DNA of 64,000 nucleotides, taken from Pseudomonadota bacterium (lineage in GTDB: Bacteria > Pseudomonadota > Gammaproteobacteria > Burkholderiales > Methylophilaceae). The number at the start of each line of letters is the position of its first letter. The stretch's first letter is position 1. Location of the stretch: NCBI GenBank assembly GCA_029563075.1, contig JAKQTN010000067.1:55775-119774 (forward strand). The letters run 5' to 3'. A program made the position numbers and the translations under genes. Below, one piece after another: positions 43,776 to 55,423 of this stretch. The notes under the pieces are model-generated. The model saw only the letters and a program-made list of their open reading frames with translations, did no database searches and was not told the DNA's origin.

Positions 43776-44056
43776 TGGCGCAGTTGACGCAAATCGATCA
43801 TCGCTGGAGCTTGAGCGGCGATGTGGTTATCGACACCGTGCAACCGCTTCTAACGGCAAGCAAGGCGCTGCCTATTGCGGCGGATACAATGGTAGATTTT
43901 GCAAAAGTGAATAATATCGATACCTCGACCATTAGCCTGATTTTGGAGTGGAAGCGCCGTGCGCAGTTAGAAAATAAGGCGTTGACGTTTGTGAATCTGC
44001 CTGCCAATTTAATCAGCCTGACGCAATTATACGGCGTGGCAGAATTGATCAATTAG
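43775..44056 (+). CDS. mlaB: MlaB, STAS-domain subunit
   Basis: A 93-residue STAS protein that binds and activates MlaF. The conserved threonine region is VNNIDTSTISLILEWKRRAQ, the phosphoacceptor-like part of STAS proteins, and LTFVNLPANLISLTQLYGVAELI closes the domain. It overlaps the mlaC stop by one base. It ends the mla operon; a terminator follows 36 bp later. Confidence 0.88.
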   Translation: MAQLTQIDHRWSLSGDVVIDTVQPLLTASKALPIAADTMVDFAKVNNIDTSTISLILEWKRRAQLENKALTFVNLPANLISLTQLYGVAELIN

Positions 44057-44091
44057 TTTCTGTTTTGAGCGCGTTTAGAATGTGTTAATAA

Positions 44092-44120
44092 CCCCATCTT
44101 GCAAGATGGGGTTTAGTTTT
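44092..44120 (+). terminator. Rho-independent terminator of the mla operon
   Basis: A 10-bp palindromic stem (CCCCATCTTG / CAAGATGGGG) is followed by TTTAGTTTTT. It lies 36 bp after mlaB, inside the 5' extension of the next ORF in the track, which shows that extension is not translated. Confidence 0.9.
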
Positions 44121-44153
44121 TGTGATCAACCAATAAAAGTTTCAGGATTTTTC

Positions 44154-45071
44154 TTGCTAGAAAATAATACAGCGCCAGCCATTAAAATCGAACAAGTTCA
44201 TAAGCGCTTTGCCAGCTTGCATGCACTTAATGGCATCGATTTAACCATCAACCAGGGTGAGTTTTTTGCCTTGTTAGGCCCGAATGGGGCAGGCAAATCC
44301 ACGCTCATCAATATTCTGGCTGGGTTGCTCAAGCCGTCGCAGGGCAAGGCTTCTATCATGGGGCATGATGTGGTGAATGATTATCAGGCCGCGCGTATGG
44401 CGCTGGGCGTGGTGCCGCAGGAGCTGGTATTTGATCCGTTTTTTAACGTACGCGAAATGCTGCGCTTTCAGGCCGGCTATTTCGGCCGTGGCCGCGACAA
44501 CGATGCCTGGGTAGATGAAGTGATTGAAAGCCTGGGCTTGACCGATAAAGCATACACCAACATGCGCAAGCTTTCGGGTGGCATGAAACGCCGGGCCCTG
44601 ATCGCGCAGGCACTGGCACACAAGCCACCTGTGATTGTGCTGGATGAGCCTACCGCAGGCGTGGATGTTGAGTTGCGGCAAATGCTGTGGGGCTTTATTA
44701 AACGGCTTAACCGTGATGGACATACTATTATCCTTACTACGCATTATCTGGAAGAAGCGGAGACATTGTGTGAACGCGTGGCGATGATGAAACAGGGCGA
44801 AATTGTGGCCTTGGATACAACCGCAAACTTGCTCAATAAACTTGCCGGTAAAAACTTGCGGATTAAGCTAGGCAATGCGATGCTGCCGACCACATTGCTG
44901 CCTTTGTTAAAAAGCGGTGAAAATGGTGTTTTTACGCTCGCCCTTACTGAACTGAACCAGGTGGAATTTGTGTTAGGAGAATTACGCAAGGCTAAGGCTC
45001 ACATAGAAGACATGCAATTATTCGAAGCCGATCTGGAAGATGTGTTTATGTCGTTGGTGGGTAGCAAATGA
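44154..45071 (+). CDS. ABC transporter ATPase, YadG-like
   Basis: ATP-binding subunit of an ABC-2 type exporter, partner of the following permease. Walker A is LLGPNGAGKSTLINIL, the signature LSGGMKRRALIAQAL, and Walker B VIVLDEPTAGVD. The track start at 44082 runs through the mla terminator, so it is wrong. A TTG at 44154 with an AGGA ribosome site seven bases before it gives a 305-residue protein starting LLENNTAP. The C-terminal regulatory part is of the YadG length. The substrate is unknown. Confidence 0.85.
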   Translation: MLENNTAPAIKIEQVHKRFASLHALNGIDLTINQGEFFALLGPNGAGKSTLINILAGLLKPSQGKASIMGHDVVNDYQAARMALGVVPQELVFDPFFNVREMLRFQAGYFGRGRDNDAWVDEVIESLGLTDKAYTNMRKLSGGMKRRALIAQALAHKPPVIVLDEPTAGVDVELRQMLWGFIKRLNRDGHTIILTTHYLEEAETLCERVAMMKQGEIVALDTTANLLNKLAGKNLRIKLGNAMLPTTLLPLLKSGENGVFTLALTELNQVEFVLGELRKAKAHIEDMQLFEADLEDVFMSLVGSK

Positions 45072-45856
45072 CCTTAATTGACAACCTTGTATCCCAGCAA
45101 TGGCGCGGCACTTACACGCTTTTTAAAAAAGAGATTTTACGTTTCTGGCGCGTGGCTTTTCAGACGGTGGCTTCGCCCGTGCTTACGGCCTTGTTGTATT
45201 TGCTGATATTTTCACATGTGCTGGAAGGCCATGTGCAGGTGTACAAAAATGTGCCTTATACCGCGTTCCTGATTCCCGGCCTGATCATGATGTCGCTATT
45301 GCAGAATGCTTTTGCGAATAGCTCTTCCAGCCTCATTCAGTCAAAAGTGATGGGTAATATCATTTTCATCTTGCTCACACCGCTGACCTATTTGCAATTT
45401 TATATCGCATTTTTAGCTGCCTCGATTGTGCGCGGCTTACTGGTTGGCCTGGCTATTTATCTGGTAGCGATCTGGTTCGTCGATTTGCCGATTGCGCATC
45501 CATTATGGATTTTTGCGTTCGCGCTTTTGGGCAGTGCGTTATTGGGCACTTTCGGCATTATTGCGGGCATTTGGGCAGATAAATTTGACCAGATGGCAGC
45601 ATTTCAAAACTTTGTGATCATGCCGCTCACGTTTTTATCGGGCGTGTTTTATTCCATCCACTCCTTACCGCCATTCTGGCAAACCGTATCCAAGTTCAAC
45701 CCGTTCTTTTATATGATTGATGGGTTCAGGTATGGTTTTTTTGGCAAGGGAGATATTTCGCCGTGGATCAGCATCAGCGTGGTTGTCGCGTTTTTATTCG
45801 GGTTAGCATGGTTAGCCTTAAAAATGTTAAAATCCGGCTATAAGTTAAGAGGCTAA
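45068..45856 (+). CDS. ABC-2 type transporter permease, YadH-like
   Basis: A 262-residue six-helix permease of the ABC-2 (YadH/NodJ-like) family. It has FLIPGLIMMSLLQNAFANSSSSLIQSKVMGNI in the first half and VIMPLTFLSGVFYSIHSLPPFWQTVSKFNPFFYMIDGFRYGF in the second, the family's C-terminal signature. It overlaps the ATPase gene by 4 bp, so they form one exporter. The transported compound is not known. Its position between mla and bolA/grx/murA recurs in betaproteobacteria. Confidence 0.88.
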   Translation: MTLIDNLVSQQWRGTYTLFKKEILRFWRVAFQTVASPVLTALLYLLIFSHVLEGHVQVYKNVPYTAFLIPGLIMMSLLQNAFANSSSSLIQSKVMGNIIFILLTPLTYLQFYIAFLAASIVRGLLVGLAIYLVAIWFVDLPIAHPLWIFAFALLGSALLGTFGIIAGIWADKFDQMAAFQNFVIMPLTFLSGVFYSIHSLPPFWQTVSKFNPFFYMIDGFRYGFFGKGDISPWISISVVVAFLFGLAWLALKMLKSGYKLRG

Positions 45857-45875
45857 ACCAAAAGGCGGACTCAGG

Positions 45876-46130
45876 TTGTTAAGTGCATCACAGTTGGAAG
45901 GCTATATCAGGCAAGGTTTGGCATGCGATTACATTCAAGTATCGGGCGATGACGGCATACATTTTGAGGCGGTGATTGTGAGCCCTGCTTTCGAGGGCAA
46001 ATCCATGGTGCAGCAGCATCAGCTCGTCTATGGTACGTTGGGCGATCGTATGCGCGCAGAGATACATGCATTGTCGATGAAAACCTACGCCCCGCAAAAA
46101 TGGCAGGAATTGAAAGAAATGGAGAAATAA
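45876..46130 (+). CDS. BolA family protein (IbaG-like)
   Basis: An 84-residue BolA-fold protein of the IbaG/YrbA subfamily that works with monothiol glutaredoxins in iron-sulfur handling. The conserved HFEAVIVSPAFEGKSMVQQHQLVYGTLGDRM segment is present with its histidine, and IHALSMKTYAPQKW closes the domain. The start is a TTG with an upstream AGG. There is no ATG in the N-terminal region. The next gene, a monothiol glutaredoxin, starts directly after its stop, matching the known BolA-Grx partnership. Confidence 0.87.
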   Translation: MLSASQLEGYIRQGLACDYIQVSGDDGIHFEAVIVSPAFEGKSMVQQHQLVYGTLGDRMRAEIHALSMKTYAPQKWQELKEMEK

Positions 46131-47709
<1,579 letters not shown>

Positions 47710-47739
47710 GCATAATTAAGCCATTTAACCAAGAAATCT

Positions 47740-48378
47740 ATGATTACGATTGCACTCTCAAAAGGCAGGATTTTTGAAGAAACCACGCCTCTTCTGGCGG
47801 CGGCAGGCATCCATGCACTCGAAGACCCTGAATCTTCACGTAAGCTCATTCTGCCGACCAATCGCGATGACGTGCGTCTGATTATCGTGCGCGCGACGGA
47901 TGTGCCGACTTATGTGCAGTACGGCGCAGCCGATTTGGGTATCGCCGGCAAAGACGTGCTGGATGAGCACGGTGGTGATGGGCTGTATCAGCCGCTGGAT
48001 TTGCAAATCGCCAAATGTAAAATGATGGTGGCAGTGCGCAATGATTTTGATTACGAGGCCAGTATCCGTCAGGGTGCGCGGCTTAAGGTGGTGACCAAAT
48101 ACGTGAAAACCGCGCGCGAGCACTTCGCCGCTAAAGGCATGCATGTGGATCTAATCAAGCTGTATGGCTCAATGGAATTAGGCCCACTGGTTGGGTTGGC
48201 AGATGCGATTGTGGATCTGGTCAGCACGGGCAACACCTTGCGTGCCAACAACCTGAAAGCGGTTGAAGAGGTGGGCGATATCAGCTCGCGCCTAGTGGTG
48301 AATCAGGCATCGTTAAAACTCAATAGAACACAATTACAGCCAATCCTGGATGCATTTGCTTCCGCAATAAAAAAATGA
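47740..48378 (+). CDS. hisG: HisG (short form), ATP phosphoribosyltransferase catalytic subunit
   Basis: First enzyme of histidine synthesis, joining ATP and PRPP. At 212 residues it is the short form, lacking the C-terminal regulatory domain. Short HisG normally works with HisZ, a histidyl-tRNA synthetase-like partner, which is not in this window. The PRPP motif region [18 protein letters not shown] is visible. It overlaps hisD by 4 bp and follows murA. Confidence 0.94.
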   Translation: MITIALSKGRIFEETTPLLAAAGIHALEDPESSRKLILPTNRDDVRLIIVRATDVPTYVQYGAADLGIAGKDVLDEHGGDGLYQPLDLQIAKCKMMVAVRNDFDYEASIRQGARLKVVTKYVKTAREHFAAKGMHVDLIKLYGSMELGPLVGLADAIVDLVSTGNTLRANNLKAVEEVGDISSRLVVNQASLKLNRTQLQPILDAFASAIKK

Positions 48379-49676
48379 ACATTCGACGTTTATCTACACA
48401 AGACAAGCAATTTGACGCCGATTTAAAAGCGTTGCTGGCTTTTGAGACCGCTCAGGACGATAGCGTTGATGCGGTTGTAGCCAATATCTTAAAAGACGTG
48501 AAGGCGCGCGGTGATGCAGCGGTGCTGGAATACACCAACCGTTTTGACAAGACCAACGCAAGTAGTCTGCCAGAGCTAGAAATTGGCAAAGCCGAGTTAG
48601 CCGCTGCATTGAATGGCCTGCCAGCCAATCAGCGCGAGGCTTTGCAGGCCGCCGCTGACCGTGTAAAAAGCTATCATGAGAAACAGCTGATTCAGTCATG
48701 GAGTTACACTGAAGCAGATGGTACGCTGCTTGGCCAGCAGGTAACTTCACTTGACCGCGTGGGTTTATACGTCCCTGGCGGCAAAGCAGCATATCCTTCC
48801 AGCGTGTTGATGAACGCAATTCCTGCGAAGGTGGCGGGTGTCCAAGAGTTGATTATGGTTGTACCAACACCGAATGGCGAGAAAAACGCATTGGTGTTGG
48901 CGGCTGCAGCGATTGCGGGCGTTGACCGCGTGTTTTGCATTGGCGGTGCGCAAGCAGTAGGCGCGCTGGCTTACGGAACTGAAACCGTACCGCAGGTGGA
49001 TAAGATCGTCGGGCCTGGCAACGCCTATGTAGCCGCCGCCAAACGCCGAGTGTTCGGTGTGGTAGGCATCGATATGGTGGCCGGGCCTTCCGAGATTTTA
49101 GTGATTTGCGATGGCAAGACCAATCCGGATTGGATTGCCATGGATTTGTTCAGCCAGGCAGAACATGACGAACTTGCGCAAGCGATTTTACTCAGTCCAG
49201 ACGCAGCCTTTCTGGAAACAGTGGCAGCGAGCATGCAAAAGTTGGTACAGGAAATGCCGCGCAAGGGCATCATCAACACCTCAATTACGAACCGTGGTGC
49301 GCTTATCTTGGTAAAAGACTTGAATGAAGCAATCGAAATAAGCAACTACATTGCGCCAGAACACTTGGAGTTATCAGTCGAGAATCCGCTGGAAATGAGC
49401 AAAAAGATCAAACATGCCGGTGCCATTTTTATGGGCCGCGATACCTGTGAGGCGCTTGGCGACTATTGCGCAGGGCCAAACCATGTATTGCCGACCTCGC
49501 GCACGGCGCGTTTTAGCTCACCTTTGGGCGTGTACGATTTCCAGAAACGCTCCAGCCTGATCATGGTGTCATCAGCGGGTGCGCAAAAGTTAGGCAAAAT
49601 TGCATCAACCTTGGCGCATGGCGAAGGTTTGCAGGCGCACGCATGTAGCGCAGAATATCGGCTAAAAAATGAGTAA
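48375..49676 (+). CDS. hisD: HisD, histidinol dehydrogenase
   Basis: Zinc enzyme that oxidises histidinol to histidine in two NAD+-dependent steps. The 433-residue protein contains [27 protein letters not shown] and [13 protein letters not shown] and the signature [37 protein letters not shown] is near the C-terminus. No residue break is seen. It overlaps hisG by 4 bp and hisC by 8 bp. Confidence 0.95.
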   Translation: MNIRRLSTQDKQFDADLKALLAFETAQDDSVDAVVANILKDVKARGDAAVLEYTNRFDKTNASSLPELEIGKAELAAALNGLPANQREALQAAADRVKSYHEKQLIQSWSYTEADGTLLGQQVTSLDRVGLYVPGGKAAYPSSVLMNAIPAKVAGVQELIMVVPTPNGEKNALVLAAAAIAGVDRVFCIGGAQAVGALAYGTETVPQVDKIVGPGNAYVAAAKRRVFGVVGIDMVAGPSEILVICDGKTNPDWIAMDLFSQAEHDELAQAILLSPDAAFLETVAASMQKLVQEMPRKGIINTSITNRGALILVKDLNEAIEISNYIAPEHLELSVENPLEMSKKIKHAGAIFMGRDTCEALGDYCAGPNHVLPTSRTARFSSPLGVYDFQKRSSLIMVSSAGAQKLGKIASTLAHGEGLQAHACSAEYRLKNE

Positions 49677-50733
49677 GTTTTGGAGTGACGTAGTTCGTGG
49701 GTTGACGCCCTATGTGCCAGGCGAGCAGCCCAAGCTCAATAATCTAATCAAGCTCAACACCAATGAAAATCCTTATGGGCCAAGCCCGAAGGTAATCGCG
49801 GCTTTGCAGGCAGAGGCCGCAGATACCTTGCGTCTTTACCCGGATCCGAATTCTGATAAGCTCAAAGCAGCAATCAGCGAATATCATGGCTTGCAGGCTA
49901 ATCAGGTGTTTGTCGGCAACGGATCGGACGAGGTATTGGCACATGCGTTTCAGGCGCTGCTCAAACACGGCAGGCCGCTTCTGTTTCCAGATATTACCTA
50001 CAGTTTTTATCCGGTGTATTGCGGACTGTATGACATTGAATTTGAGGCGGTTCCGCTCAATGTCAATTTCGAAATCGAGGTGAAGGAATATGACAGGCCC
50101 AATGGAGGCATTATTTTTCCGAATCCTAATGCGCCAACAGGTGTTCCACTGGCACTGGCAGAAATTGAGAAATTGCTGAAAGTTAATACCGAGTCAGTCG
50201 TGGTGATTGATGAGGCATATGTGGATTTCGGTACGGAATCCGCTGTTAACCTCATCAATACCTATCCTAATTTATTGGTCGTACAAACGCTGTCGAAGGC
50301 GCGCTCACTCGCAGGCTTGCGCGTAGGCTATGCGCTCGGCCATCAGGATTTAATCGAAGCGCTGATTCGCGTAAAAGATAGTTTTAATTCTTACCCGATC
50401 GATCGGTTTGCCGAGGCTGGTGCTGTTGCCGCCATGCAAGACAAAGCTTATTTTGAGGAGACCTGTAAAAAAGTCATCGCCACGCGTAATGTTTTGGTGC
50501 GTGACCTGCAGGCATTAGATTTCGAGGTATTGCCTTCAGGTGCCAATTTTATTTTCGCGAAACATAAAACGAGAGCAGGTAGTGAGTTAGCTGCAAAATT
50601 ACGAGAGCAAAGCATCGTGGTGCGGCATTTTAAGAATCCCACGCGTATAGCAAATTATTTGCGCATCACCATCGGCACTGATACGCAATCTAAACAGCTT
50701 GTTGCGGCGCTAAATGTAATACTAAAGCGGTAA
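49669..50733 (+). CDS. hisC: HisC, histidinol-phosphate aminotransferase
   Basis: PLP enzyme transaminating imidazole acetol phosphate. At 354 residues it is full length. [38 protein letters not shown] and the PLP-lysine segment [18 protein letters not shown] are all visible. It overlaps the hisD stop by 8 bp and ends this first part of the his cluster. A 189-bp promoter region then leads to hps. Confidence 0.95.
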   Translation: MSKFWSDVVRGLTPYVPGEQPKLNNLIKLNTNENPYGPSPKVIAALQAEAADTLRLYPDPNSDKLKAAISEYHGLQANQVFVGNGSDEVLAHAFQALLKHGRPLLFPDITYSFYPVYCGLYDIEFEAVPLNVNFEIEVKEYDRPNGGIIFPNPNAPTGVPLALAEIEKLLKVNTESVVVIDEAYVDFGTESAVNLINTYPNLLVVQTLSKARSLAGLRVGYALGHQDLIEALIRVKDSFNSYPIDRFAEAGAVAAMQDKAYFEETCKKVIATRNVLVRDLQALDFEVLPSGANFIFAKHKTRAGSELAAKLREQSIVVRHFKNPTRIANYLRITIGTDTQSKQLVAALNVILKR

Positions 50734-50771
50734 GCGTAATTCCAAAATAATCATTAAAAACAACTAAATTG

Positions 50772-50801
50772 TTGAAAAAAATAATGAATTGCGGTTATGA
50801 T
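50772..50801 (+). promoter_or_regulatory. Probable promoter of the hps gene
   Basis: TTGAAA and TATGAT with an 18-bp spacer lie about 120 bp before the hps ATG, so a long AT-rich leader is implied. A strong GGAGGA ribosome site precedes the ATG. A gene of high central-metabolism demand would fit this layout. Confidence 0.45.
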
Positions 50802-50922
50802 GTGCGAATGTACAAAATGTGCAGTGATATTTTGTAAAATTAGTTTGAATTAAAAGTTAAATCAACTACAAAATATTAAATTTTTAATCGAATATTACAT
50901 CGAGTTCGGAGGAAGAAGCATC

Positions 50923-51756
50923 ATGGCACAAACCCAAATGGCACTAGATTCACTAGATTTTGACGCAACCGTCGCGCTGGCAACCAAAGTTGCTCCGCAC
51001 GTAGACATTCTGGAAATCGGTACGCCTTGCATCAAGCACAATGGTATCGAGCTACTCAAAACATTGCGCGCAAAATTCCCAAACAATAAAATCTTAGTTG
51101 ATTTGAAAACAATGGACGCTGGTTTTTACGAAGCTGAGCCGTTCTACAAGGCCGGTGCAGATATCTGCACAGTGCTGGGCACAGCTGACATCGGCACAAT
51201 CAAAGGCGTGATTGATGTTGCCAACAAATACGGCAAAATGGCGCAAGTTGACTTGATCAACGTAGCTGACAAAAAAGCACGTACGTTGGAAGTGGCTAAA
51301 TTAGGCGCACACATCATTGGCGTGCACACTGGCTTGGACCAACAGGCCGCAGGTCAAACACCATTTGCTGACTTGGCAATGGTAACTGGTTTGAACACAG
51401 GCGCTAAAGTTTCAGTAGCGGGCGGTGTTAAAGCTGCAACTGTGCGTCAAGTGGTAGATGCAGGTGCTGATATTGTGGTTGCCGGCGCAGCGATCTACGG
51501 CGCGGCAGATCCAGCAGCTTCGGCAGCTGAAATCACTGGTTTGGCACGCGGTAGCAATGCAAGTGCTGGCGGTATGGGAAAATGGTTGCCATGGGTATTA
51601 ATCGCAGGTGCGGTGTTGCTTGGTTTGTATCTGCTTAAAGGTGGTAAGTCAGGTGATGAAGCGCCTGTTGCAGGGCCAGCAGCGGTAGAGCAAGTTGCTC
51701 CAGCAGCAACTGAGGCTGCGCCAGCAGAAGCAGCTCCAGCAGAAGCAGCTAAATAA
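50923..51756 (+). CDS. hps: 3-hexulose-6-phosphate synthase with C-terminal membrane segment and Ala/Pro tail
   Basis: Fixes formaldehyde onto ribulose 5-phosphate in the ribulose monophosphate pathway. Residues 1-207 are a complete HPS barrel (EIGTPCIKHNGIELL, VDLKTMDAG with the DLK catalytic element, HTGLDQQ, VAGGV). Residues 221-238 then form a hydrophobic helix (WLPWVLIAGAVLLGLYLL), and residues 239-277 an Ala/Pro/Glu tail with AAPAEA repeats. Ordinary HPS is about 210 residues with no such tail. The helix would tie the enzyme to the inner membrane. It has its own promoter and terminator inside the his cluster. No hexulose-phosphate isomerase gene is adjacent. Confidence 0.92.
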   Translation: MAQTQMALDSLDFDATVALATKVAPHVDILEIGTPCIKHNGIELLKTLRAKFPNNKILVDLKTMDAGFYEAEPFYKAGADICTVLGTADIGTIKGVIDVANKYGKMAQVDLINVADKKARTLEVAKLGAHIIGVHTGLDQQAAGQTPFADLAMVTGLNTGAKVSVAGGVKAATVRQVVDAGADIVVAGAAIYGAADPAASAAEITGLARGSNASAGGMGKWLPWVLIAGAVLLGLYLLKGGKSGDEAPVAGPAAVEQVAPAATEAAPAEAAPAEAAK

Positions 51757-51773
51757 CTGTCGTTTGATATAAA

Positions 51774-51799
51774 AAGCCGACTTGAAAGTCGGCTTTTTT
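51774..51799 (+). terminator. Rho-independent terminator after hps
   Basis: A 9-10-bp stem (AAGCCGACT / AGTCGGCTT) with a short TGAA loop is followed by a run of Ts. It begins 18 bp after the hps stop and would end the hps transcript before hisB. Confidence 0.92.
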
Positions 51800-51896
51800 G
51801 TTGCGCTTTGGGTTAGATAAAGAATTTAGTGCGTGCGCAACCTAGTTTGAGTTAAAATACCGTTAAATAATTGATTCTCTTAATGTTTAGATAAAT

Positions 51897-52484
51897 ATGC
51901 GCAAAGCAGAAGTTACCCGCAACACTTTGGAAACGCAAATTTCGGTTTCCATCAATATTGATGGTTCAGGTCAATCGAAATTCAATACGGGCTTGGGCTT
52001 TCTGGATCACATGCTTGATCAAGTGGCGCGTCATGGCATGATGGACATTAACGTGCAGGCCAAAGGCGATCTGCACATTGATGCGCATCACACCGTAGAA
52101 GACATCGGCATTACCCTGGGCCAGGCTTTTACTAAAGCGATAGGCGACAAAAAAGGCATTAACCGTTACGGCCACGCCTATGTGCCGCTGGATGAGGCTT
52201 TGAGCCGTGTGGTGCTTGATTTGTCCGGTCGGCCAGGTCTGGAATTTAATTGCGAATTCACGCGTGCGGCGATTGGTGAGTTTGATGTCGATCTGGTGCA
52301 CGAGTTCTTTCAAGGCTTTGTGAATCATGCCAATGTGACGCTGCATATTGATAACCTCAAGGGCCAAAACGCACATCACCAATCCGAGACGATATTCAAA
52401 GCCTTTGGCCGCGCCTTGCGCATGGCGGTGACTTATGACGAACGCATGTCAGGCATCATGCCGTCTACCAAGGGCAGCTTATAA
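51897..52484 (+). CDS. hisB: HisB, imidazoleglycerol-phosphate dehydratase
   Basis: Manganese-dependent dehydratase of histidine synthesis, here as the monofunctional 195-residue form without the phosphatase domain. The metal-binding motifs are [28 protein letters not shown] and [17 protein letters not shown]. It opens the second his block and is preceded by the hps terminator, so it should have its own promoter in the 97-bp gap. The separate histidinol-phosphate phosphatase is not in this window. Confidence 0.95.
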   Translation: MRKAEVTRNTLETQISVSINIDGSGQSKFNTGLGFLDHMLDQVARHGMMDINVQAKGDLHIDAHHTVEDIGITLGQAFTKAIGDKKGINRYGHAYVPLDEALSRVVLDLSGRPGLEFNCEFTRAAIGEFDVDLVHEFFQGFVNHANVTLHIDNLKGQNAHHQSETIFKAFGRALRMAVTYDERMSGIMPSTKGSL

Positions 52485-52503
52485 ACGCTAAGTTCGAGTT
52501 CCC

Positions 52504-53148
52504 ATGCAAAAAGTAGATATTGCGGTTGTTGATTACGGGATGGGCAATTTGCGCTCGGTGTCTAAGGCTGTTGAACACGTGGCTTCTGGCAAAACGGTTG
52601 TAGTTACCAGTGATGCTAAAGTGATTCACGGGGCGGAGCGGGTCATTTTCCCCGGCCAAGGCGCCATGCCGGATTGCATGCGCGAACTGGATTCACGCAA
52701 TTTGCATAGTGCTGTCATCCATGCAGCCGAGAACAAACCTTTTTTTGGCATTTGCATTGGTATGCAATTGTTGTTCGACCATTCCGAAGAAGGTGATACG
52801 GCAGGTCTGGGCTTGATAAAGGGCAACGTAAAGCGCTTTGCGCATGACCAAATGTTCGACGACAAAGGTGAGAAACTTAAAGTGCCGCATATGGGCTGGA
52901 ACCAAGTCTACCAGCTGCAGGCGCATCCTCTATGGGCAGGCATTGAAGATGCTACCCGGTTTTATCATGTGCACAGTTATTATGCAGTGCCTGATAACAG
53001 CGCAGTGACGGCGGGCGCGACCGAGTATCCCAAGCGTTTTACCAGCGCGGTAGCACGCGATAATATTTTCGCCACCCAGTTTCATGTGGAAAAAAGTGCA
53101 CAGGCCGGCTTGCAATTGTTGAGTAACTTTGTAAACTGGAAGCCTTAA
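52504..53148 (+). CDS. hisH: HisH, imidazole glycerol phosphate synthase glutaminase subunit
   Basis: Class I glutamine amidotransferase supplying ammonia to HisF. The nucleophile is in FFGICIGMQLLFDHSEEG, and the His-Glu pair is in FATQFHVEKSAQAG. The P-loop-like VIFPGQGAMPDCM supports binding. It has 214 residues. It lies 19 bp after hisB, in the order hisB-H-A-F. Confidence 0.95.
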   Translation: MQKVDIAVVDYGMGNLRSVSKAVEHVASGKTVVVTSDAKVIHGAERVIFPGQGAMPDCMRELDSRNLHSAVIHAAENKPFFGICIGMQLLFDHSEEGDTAGLGLIKGNVKRFAHDQMFDDKGEKLKVPHMGWNQVYQLQAHPLWAGIEDATRFYHVHSYYAVPDNSAVTAGATEYPKRFTSAVARDNIFATQFHVEKSAQAGLQLLSNFVNWKP

Positions 53149-53196
53149 AAATTATTAACCACAGTTTTTTGTATTTCATCATTAATCAAAACAATC

Positions 53197-53934
53197 ATGC
53201 TTATTATCCCTGCAATCGATCTTAAAGACGGCCACTGTGTGCGTTTAAAACAAGGCCTGATGGAAGAGTCCACCGTGTTTTCAGAAGATCCTGGCGCCAT
53301 GGCGCGGCATTGGGTCGATCTTGGTGGAAAACGGCTTCACCTGGTGGATCTGAACGGCGCATTTGTGGGCAAGCCCGTGAACGAAGGCGCGATTAAATCC
53401 ATTGTTAGCGCGGTAGGCGGCGACATTCCTATCCAGCTGGGTGGCGGGATTCGCGATTTAGACACCATAGAGCGCTATCTGGACAGCGGTATCAGCTATG
53501 TGATTATCGGCACTGCCGCAGTGAAGACGCCGGGCTTTCTGCACGAGGCTTGCTATGCCTTCCCTGGGCAAATTATGGTGGGCCTGGATGCCAAAGACGG
53601 CAAAGTGGCGATTGACGGCTGGTCTAAACTTACCGGGCATGACGTGATTGACCTGGCCAAGAAATTTGAAGATTATGGCGTCAATTCGGTAGTTTATACT
53701 GATATCGGCCGCGATGGCATGCTCACCGGCGTGAATATTGAGGCCACTGTTGCATTAGCGCAGGCGCTCACAATCCCTGTGATTGCGAGTGGTGGTTTAA
53801 CGAATCTGGAAGATGTCAGACGTCTGTGCGCAGTAGCGCATGAAGGCATTATTGGCGCGATTACCGGTCGCGCAATTTATGAAGGCACGATTGACTTTGC
53901 GGCTGCGCAAAAATTAGCCGATGAGCTGAGCTAA
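53197..53934 (+). CDS. hisA: HisA, phosphoribosylformimino-AICAR-P isomerase
   Basis: A 245-residue TIM barrel isomerase (ProFAR to PRFAR). The two phosphate sites are GGGIRDL and [14 protein letters not shown]. Catalytic Asp residues lie in [14 protein letters not shown] and [10 protein letters not shown]. It starts 48 bp after hisH and leads to hisF after 13 bp. Confidence 0.95.
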   Translation: MLIIPAIDLKDGHCVRLKQGLMEESTVFSEDPGAMARHWVDLGGKRLHLVDLNGAFVGKPVNEGAIKSIVSAVGGDIPIQLGGGIRDLDTIERYLDSGISYVIIGTAAVKTPGFLHEACYAFPGQIMVGLDAKDGKVAIDGWSKLTGHDVIDLAKKFEDYGVNSVVYTDIGRDGMLTGVNIEATVALAQALTIPVIASGGLTNLEDVRRLCAVAHEGIIGAITGRAIYEGTIDFAAAQKLADELS

Positions 53935-53947
53935 TGGACTTGAACTA

Positions 53948-54715
53948 ATGGGATTGGCAAAACGCATTATTCCTTGCCTGGATGTGACTAATGGCCGCGT
54001 TGTAAAAGGCGTGAATTTCCTGGAGTTGCGTGACGCCGGCGACCCGGTTGAAATTGCCAAACGTTACGATGACCAGGGCGCCGACGAACTCACATTCCTG
54101 GATATCACCGCCAGTTCTGATAATCGCGGTTTGATACTGCATATTATTGAAGAAGTGGCCAGCCAGGTATTTATCCCGCTCACCGTGGGCGGCGGAGTGC
54201 GTGAGGTGGAAGATGTGCGCCGCCTGCTGAATGCCGGTGCAGACAAAGTCAGCATTAACACCACGGCGGTATTGAATCCGAAAATGGTGCAGGATGCAAC
54301 CGCCCGTTTCGGCTCGCAGTGTATTGTAGTAGCCATTGACGCGAAAAAGGTAGACAATCAGCCATTCGAATGGGAAGTATTTACGCATGGCGGCCGTAAG
54401 CCAACAGGCCTCGACGCCGTAAAATGGGCGGAATATATGGTGAGCCTTGGCGCAGGCGAGTTGCTGGTAACAAGCATGGATCGGGATGGAACGAAAATTG
54501 GTTTTAATAACCCACTGAATCGTGCGATTTCAAATGCTGTGGATGTTCCCCTCATCGCTTCTGGCGGGGTTGGCAATTTACAGCATTTGGTGGATGGAAT
54601 TAAATTAGGTGGCGCAGATGCGGTGCTGGCGGCGAGTATCTTCCACTATGGCGAATATACCGTGCAGCAGGCGAAAGAATATATGCAGAAGTGTGGTATT
54701 GAGGTGCGCTTGTGA
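53948..54715 (+). CDS. hisF: HisF, imidazole glycerol phosphate synthase cyclase subunit
   Basis: TIM barrel cyclase (255 residues), partner of His[20 protein letters not shown] at the start holds the catalytic Asp. Further sites are [26 protein letters not shown] and [12 protein letters not shown]. The stop overlaps the hisI GTG start (GTGA), which suggests coupling. Confidence 0.95.
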   Translation: MGLAKRIIPCLDVTNGRVVKGVNFLELRDAGDPVEIAKRYDDQGADELTFLDITASSDNRGLILHIIEEVASQVFIPLTVGGGVREVEDVRRLLNAGADKVSINTTAVLNPKMVQDATARFGSQCIVVAIDAKKVDNQPFEWEVFTHGGRKPTGLDAVKWAEYMVSLGAGELLVTSMDRDGTKIGFNNPLNRAISNAVDVPLIASGGVGNLQHLVDGIKLGGADAVLAASIFHYGEYTVQQAKEYMQKCGIEVRL

Positions 54716-55089
54716 GTTGGCTGGATGAAGTCAATTGGGATGCTAATGGCCTTGTTCCAGTGGTTGCACAGGAGCATGGCACAGGTAAAATATTGATGGT
54801 TGCTTGGATGAACCGCGAGGCTTTACAGTTGACTAATGATACCAGGCAAGCGGTGTATTGGTCGCGCTCTCGCAACAAGCTGTGGCATAAGGGTGAAGAG
54901 TCCGGGCACTTTCAGAAGGTGCATGAAATTCGTTTGGATTGCGATGAAGATGTAGTTTTATTGCATGTTGAGCAGGTTGGCGGCATTGCCTGTCATACCG
55001 GGCGTCACAATTGCTTTTTTAAGAAACTGGAAAATAGTCATTGGCTGATAGACCAGCCGGTAATTAAAGACCCCAAAGAGATTTATTAG
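54712..55089 (+). CDS. hisI: HisI, phosphoribosyl-AMP cyclohydrolase
   Basis: Zinc-dependent ring-opening enzyme (125 residues), separate from HisE. It has [59 protein letters not shown] and the zinc cysteine [10 protein letters not shown]. The start is GTG, overlapping the hisF stop by 4 bp. hisE follows 17 bp later. Confidence 0.94.
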   Translation: MSWLDEVNWDANGLVPVVAQEHGTGKILMVAWMNREALQLTNDTRQAVYWSRSRNKLWHKGEESGHFQKVHEIRLDCDEDVVLLHVEQVGGIACHTGRHNCFFKKLENSHWLIDQPVIKDPKEIY

Positions 55090-55105
55090 GCTGAAATCCA
55101 TAAAC

Positions 55106-55423
55106 ATGAATGATGTGCTGAACAGATTGTCGGAGCTATTGGAGCAGCGCAAAACGGCTGACCCGGCTTCGTCTTACGTGGCTAAGTTGTATGCCAAAGG
55201 TATGGACAGCATCCTCAAAAAGGTGGGCGAAGAAGCCACCGAAACCGTGCTGGCCGCCAAGGGCGGCAACAAGCATGAGATTATTTATGAAACAGCTGAT
55301 TTGTGGTTTCACACGCTGGTGATGCTGGCCAAGGCAGATTTAAAGCCGCAAGATATTTTGGACGAATTGGCGCGGCGAGAGGGTTTGTCAGGCATTGTTG
55401 AGAAGGAAGGCCGTGAGAAATGA
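55106..55423 (+). CDS. hisE: HisE, phosphoribosyl-ATP pyrophosphatase
   Basis: A 105-residue all-helical MazG-like pyrophosphohydrolase that removes PPi from phosphoribosyl-ATP. [33 protein letters not shown] carries the EExxE metal motif, and [19 protein letters not shown] the ExxD pair. It overlaps the HIT gene by 4 bp. This ends the his genes of the cluster. Confidence 0.93.
   Translation: MNDVLNRLSELLEQRKTADPASSYVAKLYAKGMDSILKKVGEEATETVLAAKGGNKHEIIYETADLWFHTLVMLAKADLKPQDILDELARREGLSGIVEKEGREK

Noticed and set aside
44082-44153. N-terminal extension of the YadG-like ATPase in the ORF track
   Set aside because: It passes through a strong terminator hairpin. The TTG at 44154 has a good ribosome site.
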